The position numbers were made by a program, and so were the translations under genes. Below, piece by piece: positions 58,888-64,000 of a stretch of DNA of 64,000 bases. Each line of letters opens with the position of its first letter. Position 1 is the stretch's first letter. The notes beneath the pieces were generated by a model that did no database searches, was not told the origin of the DNA, and saw only the letters and a program-made list of their open reading frames with translations. Source of the DNA: Flammeovirgaceae bacterium SG7u.111 (GTDB taxonomy: Bacteria > Bacteroidota > Bacteroidia > Cytophagales > Flammeovirgaceae); contig CP139021.1 in assembly GCA_034044135.1 (NCBI GenBank), positions 3,983,635 through 4,047,634 of the forward strand, given 5' to 3'.

Positions 58888-59123
58888 TTTGGAACTTGAG
58901 TTCTTTGGTTACGCCCAACGACCTCGTATAAGAATAGTAGCCGAATTAAAAGCACATCACTATCCTAGTGGTACAAGCCGAAGCTATTGTTTTGGTTGTT
59001 AATTTAAACATTTATAATAGCCGAAGCAATAGCTTCGGCAGTGCTCATTACTTGCACAATGTAAAGCGCCTTAAACATCATGACTATTATTTTTTACATT
59101 GTTAGTTACTCGTTATTTATGAA
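58888..59123. repeat. Palindrome-rich spacer between cassette-like genes
   Basis: GCCCAAC (58913-58919), the direct repeat CTCGTATAAGAATAGTAGC (58923-58941), a 13-bp inverted pair GCCGAAGCTATTG (58977-58989) with its complement (59027-59039), and a 10-bp pair ACAATGTAAA (59056-59065) with TTTACATTGT (59093-59102). No gene. Confidence 0.7.
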
Positions 59124-60152
59124 TTAGTTATAAATATGGCAATAAATATCATCATAATTACCATTCTCTAAATCGTCTGAGTTTGCAAAAAATTCCATTT
59201 TACCATCACCAAATTTAATTTCTGCATCATAGTAAGAAGATAGTGAAAGTAGCATTGACCACTTTTTACTCTCTGATTTATGATACTCTAGGTTGGACAT
59301 AAATTCATCTATATATAATTTTGTATACTCCATGTCAACCAAATCCTGTTCCCAATATGGATAAATAGCTAATGTTTTATCATACTTTGCCAAACTCTCT
59401 TTCCTTTTAGCAATCACACCTTCCAATTCATTCTTTACCCATTGTGTCAAATCAATATTCTTTTCTTTTAGATATTTAATCTTATAATCTGTCGTTAAGT
59501 AATATAAGCTCTGAAATCTCCTTTTTGTTAGGTAAGCACTCCAAGGAGCTTCACTTATCCCCCAAGTTGTTGTAAACCCCCAAACTTGATCCATCGTGAA
59601 AAATTCCTCAATATCAAAATCTGCCATTGATGTTTTTTCTTTAATAATGTAATTGTCAATTACATTATCAATAAGCTCTTGTTTAATGGTATATGCTTTA
59701 GAAATAGAAAGTTTAAGTTCAGTCGTCTCGGTTCTATCCATGAACGCTTCACATCGACTTTTTTTATTCTCAGGTGGCTTTTTAATTTGAAGGTTACGAG
59801 GTTCAATATCTAGGTAAATAACCTTAGCATTCACATTTCCAACATTAAAGTCATCATCAATAAAGAAGTACAGCATACCCGTGTTTGGCAGGTAAGATAT
59901 TTCATTATCATATAAGTCAGACAATTTTAATTGACCAACGAATTCGTAATAATAATCTACCTCTTGTGGATATTCGTAATCTCTCGGAAGATGTGGAAAA
60001 CCACCAATCTTTGAATCACCGATCTGAATATTTTCCTTACGGGGTTCAATTAAATACCTACAGGTTAAGCTATTAATTACTTCATGCTTTATATTATCTG
60101 GTAATTCAGTCGATTTTATTCCCTTTATTACGTCTTCCTTCATGTTTATCAT
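59124..60152 (-). CDS. DUF1963 (YwqG-like) protein
   Basis: 342 residues, soluble. SKIGGFPHLPRDYEYP near residues 47-62 and TGMLYFFID near 111 are DUF1963 hallmarks; the end has WSMLLSLSSYYDAEIKFGDGKMEFFANSDDLENGNYDDIYCHIY in the right order. Members are linked to toxin immunity and cell-wall-related contexts, but no enzyme activity is known. Own palindromic flanks on both sides, same strand as its neighbours. Confidence 0.85.
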   Translation of the reverse strand: MINMKEDVIKGIKSTELPDNIKHEVINSLTCRYLIEPRKENIQIGDSKIGGFPHLPRDYEYPQEVDYYYEFVGQLKLSDLYDNEISYLPNTGMLYFFIDDDFNVGNVNAKVIYLDIEPRNLQIKKPPENKKSRCEAFMDRTETTELKLSISKAYTIKQELIDNVIDNYIIKEKTSMADFDIEEFFTMDQVWGFTTTWGISEAPWSAYLTKRRFQSLYYLTTDYKIKYLKEKNIDLTQWVKNELEGVIAKRKESLAKYDKTLAIYPYWEQDLVDMEYTKLYIDEFMSNLEYHKSESKKWSMLLSLSSYYDAEIKFGDGKMEFFANSDDLENGNYDDIYCHIYN

Positions 60153-60270
60153 ATAACTTTATATTAGGATTGGGCAATGGCTGTGATTTAATGACCGCTA
60201 ACGGTCAGGCTATGCGCAGTGTGCCTGTGTTGCGCCTGCGGCAGAAAATATGCTGTGACCAGCCCATGTT
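60153..60270. repeat. Palindrome-rich spacer, possible attC-like site
   Basis: GATTGGGCAATGG near 60166, a GACCG-CTAA-CGGTC hairpin (60191-60204), a GCGCAGTG...TTGCGCC stretch and GCCCATGTTCTATGGCG at the far end. The last motif returns inverted (GCCATAGAAC) at 61004-61013 on the other side of the next gene. Confidence 0.5.
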
Positions 60271-60957
60271 CTATGGCGTTTTCTTTTTTATTATTTCTTC
60301 TAAACTATTTGCTTTCATTTTTTGAAGAATTGATTTTTCATATTCATCTGTTAATGGAGTGATTATTCCATTTGAGATGTTGTTTTTTAGGTATGATATT
60401 CCGTCCCTTCCAATTTCTACTTTATCAGATTTGAAACTTGCAATTGCTAAGTCAGCCAGAATCTCTGGAGTGATTTCAGTTAAATTCTTTCCAAAATTTG
60501 CTGTCAAAACTGTTTCTACGTTTCTAATGTTATTGTAGATACCAATTGCTAATTGATTGGGAGTTGGATTTTTTCTTTCAGTATAAGTACTATCGCTCCC
60601 TACTTTATTTAATTCTCTTCTGTAAAGCATATTTTTGGCTTCAATAATTCCTAATTCATCCGACAGAATTAATAGTGTTGCTTTAGCCTTTTTTCCACCT
60701 TCTGTAATTGGAATTAGAGTTGGAGCGTCTCCTCGACCACTACTTTTTCTTCCATACTCAATTTTAAATGGGGTTTCAACATTATTTATCCGCTTAGTTA
60801 TGAATTTCTTCAATTCACTTCCTGGGTCGTCGATTAAAGAACCGAAAGCTAAAATTCCGAGTTTTGATACTTTATCTTTCATTTTTCTTTTTCTCTTATT
60901 TCCATACGATTTTCTCCAAATTTTTCCCTTCCTAGTTTTTCTATCACCTTTCCCCAT
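60271..60957 (-). CDS. Gamma-glutamylcyclotransferase-like protein with an N-terminal THX-like segment
   Basis: 228 residues from the ATG at 60957. Residues 1-25 (MGKGDRKTRKGKIWRKSYG then NKRKRK) match the Bacteroidota 30S ribosomal protein THX almost over its full length. From Met26 (60882) begins a different, globular protein: LGILAFGSLIDDPGSELKKF recalls the first strand and Y/F-G-S-L motif of the gamma-glutamylcyclotransferase/AIG2 fold, but the catalytic Glu was not located with confidence. A purine-rich stretch before Met26 could be its own ribosome site, so the THX part may be a separate short ORF read through in frame. Confidence 0.65.
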   Translation of the reverse strand: MGKGDRKTRKGKIWRKSYGNKRKRKMKDKVSKLGILAFGSLIDDPGSELKKFITKRINNVETPFKIEYGRKSSGRGDAPTLIPITEGGKKAKATLLILSDELGIIEAKNMLYRRELNKVGSDSTYTERKNPTPNQLAIGIYNNIRNVETVLTANFGKNLTEITPEILADLAIASFKSDKVEIGRDGISYLKNNISNGIITPLTDEYEKSILQKMKANSLEEIIKKKTP

Positions 60958-61309
60958 TCTTAGAAGTTTTTCATCGTCTTTGGTTGTTTTTTATTTTTTT
61001 TAATGCCATAGAACTTGCTTATATATGCAATTGCATATATATCTATTATATCTTTTCTCCTAAATATAGTACAGAAGAATTAGTTGATTAGGGATAAAGC
61101 TTAAAATATTTAAAAAAATAAGCCCTTAGTTGCTTAGGAGGACATTATTTGAGGTTTTATTGTACTTCTCTCCTTTTCCTTTATTGAATATACAAAAAAG
61201 CTGCTTTTGTAGCCAAAACAACCGTAAGTTTATACGTTTATTTTACGTTTAATTCTACGGTTATAAAAGAGCGATGACATCGTTTGAAACAATGTCATCG
61301 CTTGTAGTA
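60958..61309. promoter_or_regulatory. Spacer with a 22-bp perfect palindrome (61020-61041)
   Basis: ATATATGCAA followed by its complement TTGCATATAT, extended by one T-A pair, at 61020-61041. GCCATAGAAC (61004-61013) is the inverted partner of the motif at 60266-60280. The palindrome may be an operator for the THX-like gene. No gene in the 352 bases. Confidence 0.45.
61270..61302 (-). terminator. Terminator of the array-associated gene, copy 2
   Basis: AGCGATGACAT (61270-61280) pairs with ATGTCATCGCT (61292-61302); inner GTT/AAC. On the minus strand it is followed by CTTTTAT. It lies 8 bases past the stop of the gene. Confidence 0.75.
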
Positions 61310-62029
61310 TTAAGCCTTTACCGCAGCAGTTTTTTTCTTACTGCTGGCAGGGGCTCCATCATCTGCCAAACCTGTTGGCGCTGGAGTTCTTTTATAGATC
61401 GCCTTAAAATCCCTTAGCCATTTGTGGAAAGCTTTGAGCTTTCTGTTACGGTCGGTAGTAGCATCTTGAGCTATCTTTTCTTTCTTCTTGGCCAAGTGGT
61501 GGAGTTCTACTACTTCTTCCACCATCTGCAGCATTTGCTCCACTAGCTCCGTGCTCACACTCCTTGTCTTTAGCTTATTGCTAATTTCCTTTTCTTGCAG
61601 GGCAAATTGGTAGAACTTGCTGATATAATTGATGATGAGGGTAAACTTGCGCGGCCTGTCCCCTTCTAGCTTCAGCTGCCGAGCAATGCCCCTGTCCTCT
61701 TCCGACTCAAATAGTCTCCTGGCCTTTGTGAGGTGCCCCATGTATTCTTTTTCTAAGTTTCGGAAAGACTGCTTGAAAACCTTATACTGTTGGTCTTTTT
61801 CAGACTGCTTGTTTTCCCATACAAGGTCTGCTGCCCATACCTCTTTTACCATTACCTGAGCATTTACTAACTCCGCACGGCTATAGCCAGCATTGTTTGC
61901 CCTAGCTAGGGTATCCTCCTTGCCCACTATGGTGCTCAGGAAGGTATCTGCTTCCATTAGTTCTGTTTGCCAATCATTACTCTCTTTTCTTTTAGCAGTA
62001 GAGTTGATCGTGTCGTTTGTTGGATCCAT
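61310..62029 (-). CDS. Helical protein of an array-associated family (copy 2)
   Basis: 239 residues, no signal, no membrane part, entirely helical by composition. Residues 40-215 align with copy 1 (22398-23015): TLARANNAGYSRAELVNAQ with ELALATSAGYPKKEFDNAA, ARRLFESEEDR with YILFEDDRE, LKLEGDRPRKF with LDLSGPRDDSF, and LKAFHKWLRDFKAIYKR with LEKWHSKAKRIIRAYSK. The C-terminal 25 residues (PAPTG...SSKKKTAAVKA) are a basic low-complexity tail lacking in copy 1. Array 2 lies 268 bases upstream of its start. Family unknown to me. Confidence 0.75.
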   Translation of the reverse strand: MDPTNDTINSTAKRKESNDWQTELMEADTFLSTIVGKEDTLARANNAGYSRAELVNAQVMVKEVWAADLVWENKQSEKDQQYKVFKQSFRNLEKEYMGHLTKARRLFESEEDRGIARQLKLEGDRPRKFTLIINYISKFYQFALQEKEISNKLKTRSVSTELVEQMLQMVEEVVELHHLAKKKEKIAQDATTDRNRKLKAFHKWLRDFKAIYKRTPAPTGLADDGAPASSKKKTAAVKA

Positions 62030-62296
62030 TTTTTTAGGATTTTTATGAAAATTAAAATATCATCCTGTAAACGAGGTACTTAAAAATTGTTGCCACTATT
62101 CCTATCCAATATGTTCCACAATATTACATGACTACATATTGTGTTAGCCCCTACAAAAACAGTGAAATGTAAAATATAAGCAATAATAGAATTGTATTTT
62201 GCAGTTAGTTACAGGATCTTACATAAAAAACCTTGTACTTTTCCTGCGAAATATTACAGCTTGTGAAGAGACTATACATATGCAGCTGCAACTGAT

Positions 62297-62652
62297 GCGG
62301 CTTTGCTTATAAAATTAGCAGCTTGCCCTCAAAATGATGCGCGATAGGGCTATCGGATGAGGCATTGTTTAAAATATTAGCGGCGCATGCTCCAACTCAT
62401 GCGGCGCACGCTCCAAATTGTTCGGCATCTTACATGATCGAAGCGGCGCACCCTTTATTCCATGCGGCGGCCGCTTCAAATTGTCTTCCAATCGCTCAAA
62501 ACGATGCCGACATGTAAGAAATAGGTGCGTACAAGGGGCTATCTCAAGCCACTTTGTTTATAAAATTAGCAGACACCCCTCCAGCCCATGCCGACAGTGC
62601 AGTAACCCTAGCGGACAACGCTATAAACGATACCTGCATCCCCCGGTTTGCC
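62297..62652 (-). repeat. Array of 17 degenerate units with a 21-bp period (array 2)
   Basis: Units begin at 62297, 62318, 62339, then (one base short) 62359, 62380, 62401, 62422 and on by 21 to 62632. On the plus strand a unit starts GC-G/C-G-C, has C-T at 11-12, an A-run at 15-18 and ends A-T or T-A. The clearest are 62380, 62401, 62443, 62464. Units 62297 and 62548 differ at only 4 of 21 positions. Stop codons appear in all frames read with the period, so it is not coding. It lies on the 5' side of the gene at 61310-62029, as array 1 does for its homologue. Confidence 0.75.
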
Positions 62653-62922
62653 AAAGATTATGCCCCAAGCCCTCTTGACAAGCCAAAAGTGGGTAATGTA
62701 AGGAAAATGAACATCTCGGTCGTTTTTTTCACGCCTACGACACTTGGAAGGTAAAACGAAGCCCTAGTTGGAGTGTAGGTAGCCGAGCGACGGGGGCTTT
62801 TAGAAAGACCCCATCGATATCGATCCCATTGTGAGTTTTTCGCGTAACACTCTCCCAGGGTCTGCCTGCCACAGACTGTGGGAGTTTTATTTTTGTCATG
62901 TACTAAACTACAAATTATAATT
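62653..62922. other. Spacer with two hairpins before the DUF1593 gene
   Basis: CGACGGGG (62788-62795) and CCCCATCG (62809-62816), one mismatch, related to 57104-57132; then ATCGATATCGAT, a perfect 12-base palindrome, at 62813-62824; then CTCCCA...TGGGAG with inner TCTG/CAGA at about 62852-62884, followed by a T run, a likely plus-strand terminator. No gene. Confidence 0.55.
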
Positions 62923-64000
62923 TCACTTTAGCCATTCCCACCGTTCAGCCCAATCTAATAAAACATTTCTACGCCATTTCAATACTGTTTTTGCTCCTTG
63001 CCACCCATTATCAAACAATGCTGGATCAGAGGGGTCTGTATACCAATTATCCCCTAATTTGTAATCATGCTCAGAAGAATTCCCAGGCCACACATTACTA
63101 ACCACAAGCTGACCTTTTTGCCCATTTAACTCAGGTATCCCCGAGCTTATTTCATAAGATAATGTTTCTGCCTTTTTTGGAGCATAACGTACTACATATT
63201 CACCATTACCCAGGTGATACCCTGACCAGTTTTGTCCACCGACAGACATAATAAGGCAAGCAGAGTCTGTAGGTATATTTAAGTCTTTGCTTTTAAAATG
63301 GTACTCAATAATTGAATATACAGGTATTGTATCACTCAATGTTGTATTGCAGTTTAAAATAGATCTTGAGCTATGTGTGAATTTCTCAAAACTACCACCC
63401 CAACTTTCTGTCAATGGATTTAAAGGATTGCCGTTCATTGCATATAACAGAGAAGGCGTATCCCCCATTTTTATTCCACCTCCGTAATAATTTTTGAACG
63501 CATTTGCCATATGTCCAGCGCCATCTATAAAGTTAGCATAGTACTTTTCATTTCTTAAACTATCTGGACTGTCTGTATTTGAGAAAAACCCACGGTATAC
63601 AGCATTTGCTTCAATAAACCATAGGTCAGGGAAATTTTCGACTATATATGCATAACTGTTTGTACTCCATTTTTTATTTGGTCCACCAATCCAGTATACT
63701 TTTATTTTATGCCGAATTTCGGGAGCATCGTGTAAAGCCTGTGCCACATCGTCCAAACCACCCCATACTAATACCCACAATGGCTGCTCGCTTTCTTTTT
63801 GAGCACATTTAATAATCCAGTCCGACCCTTCAGTTGCTGTTTGGTAACCCACAAAGGGGGCTGCACCTTTTCTTCCCTGCTTGCAAATGGCTCGTAAACT
63901 TTCCGGTGTTGGAAACCTATCAGAGTGCTCTTTTAATTTAGGCAAATCCTTCTGGTAAAGGTCTATCATTTTGATAATTTCCTCCTTAGAGCCTTCGCCA
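62923..64000 (-). CDS. DUF1593 nucleoside-hydrolase-like protein (partial, 5' end beyond window)
   Basis: The frame stays open from the stop at 62923 to the window edge, 359 codons. The visible part has LWVLVWGGLDDVAQALHDAPEI, IKVYWIGGPNKKWS and LWFIEANAVYRGFF, matching the DUF1593 core, a nucleoside-hydrolase-like Rossmann fold, followed by a C-terminal beta domain with PAL-like VWPGNSSEHDYKLGDNWYTDPSD. Members of this family are usually secreted and occur in polysaccharide-use loci of Bacteroidota. Its substrate is unknown. Confidence 0.85.
   Translation of the reverse strand, partial: GEGSKEEIIKMIDLYQKDLPKLKEHSDRFPTPESLRAICKQGRKGAAPFVGYQTATEGSDWIIKCAQKESEQPLWVLVWGGLDDVAQALHDAPEIRHKIKVYWIGGPNKKWSTNSYAYIVENFPDLWFIEANAVYRGFFSNTDSPDSLRNEKYYANFIDGAGHMANAFKNYYGGGIKMGDTPSLLYAMNGNPLNPLTESWGGSFEKFTHSSRSILNCNTTLSDTIPVYSIIEYHFKSKDLNIPTDSACLIMSVGGQNWSGYHLGNGEYVVRYAPKKAETLSYEISSGIPELNGQKGQLVVSNVWPGNSSEHDYKLGDNWYTDPSDPALFDNGWQGAKTVLKWRRNVLLDWAERWEWLK

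Noticed and set aside
56893-61309. Definite integron cassette array
   Set aside because: Only partial GTTRRRY/RYYYAAC matches and no integrase in view, so it is kept as a hypothesis and not annotated as such.
62418-62754. Open frames of 66-86 codons across array 2
   Set aside because: Composition follows the repeat and the frames differ from each other; no start signal and no match between arrays.

Overview
The window is chromosomal DNA of a Bacteroidota bacterium, most likely a member of the Cytophagales. The support is: AT-rich genic DNA, a TTTG-N19-TAnnTTTG promoter before trxB, many secreted lipoproteins with a Cys near residue 17-29, a DUF1963/DUF2262 accessory set, and marine-type glycoside hydrolases (GH2, GH28, GH30, GH43, GH92). 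The genus cannot be named from the sequence alone. No rRNA, tRNA, CRISPR or prophage was seen. All family calls rest on motifs read by eye; no search was run.

Layout. 0-4 kb: end of an outer-membrane barrel gene, a potassium channel, a decayed M3 oligopeptidase and an ECF sigma / small protein / ClpP operon. 4-9 kb: an AraC regulator, a small CxxCH protein, an IS200-type insertion and an NmrA/DUF5367 pair, interspersed with palindromic repeats. 9-14 kb: GH43 and GH28 hydrolases, a secreted dikinase-like protein and a lipoprotein. 14.9-18.8 kb: pflB-pflA-focA for anaerobic pyruvate cleavage to formate and its export. 19-29 kb: a phosphodiester-glycosidase remnant, GH92, a 21-bp periodic array with its gene, a BIME-like hairpin array, a GH2 beta-galactosidase and a GH30 enzyme. 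29-56.9 kb: mostly ordinary housekeeping and envelope genes (trxB, M23 endopeptidase, smpB, comB, MATE, aldolase, amidase, glycerate kinase, ABC pair, ROK kinase-anmK). 56.9-61.3 kb: a cassette-like stretch of four same-strand accessory genes separated by palindromic repeats. 61.3-62.7 kb: a second 21-bp periodic array with a homologous gene. 62.9-64 kb: a DUF1593 gene running off the end.

The strongest candidate for something undescribed is the pair of loci at 21.7-23.0 kb and 61.3-62.7 kb. Each has a gene for a helical protein of about 205-240 residues; the two proteins look homologous (shared AGY, LFE and LxGxR positions). Upstream of each gene, on its own 5' side, lies a long array of degenerate units with a near-exact 21-bp period, two turns of B-DNA. 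The unit sequences differ between loci, while the period and the placement are the same. Function is unknown; a phased protein-binding array recognised by the neighbouring protein is a testable idea only.

Other points of interest: hairpins with compensatory changes repeated at 56.96-57.03 and 57.82-57.88 kb, three inverted-pair units at 23.4-23.85 kb, a ribosomal-protein-THX-like N-terminus on an unrelated protein at 60.9 kb, and a ROK kinase lacking the usual zinc cysteines.
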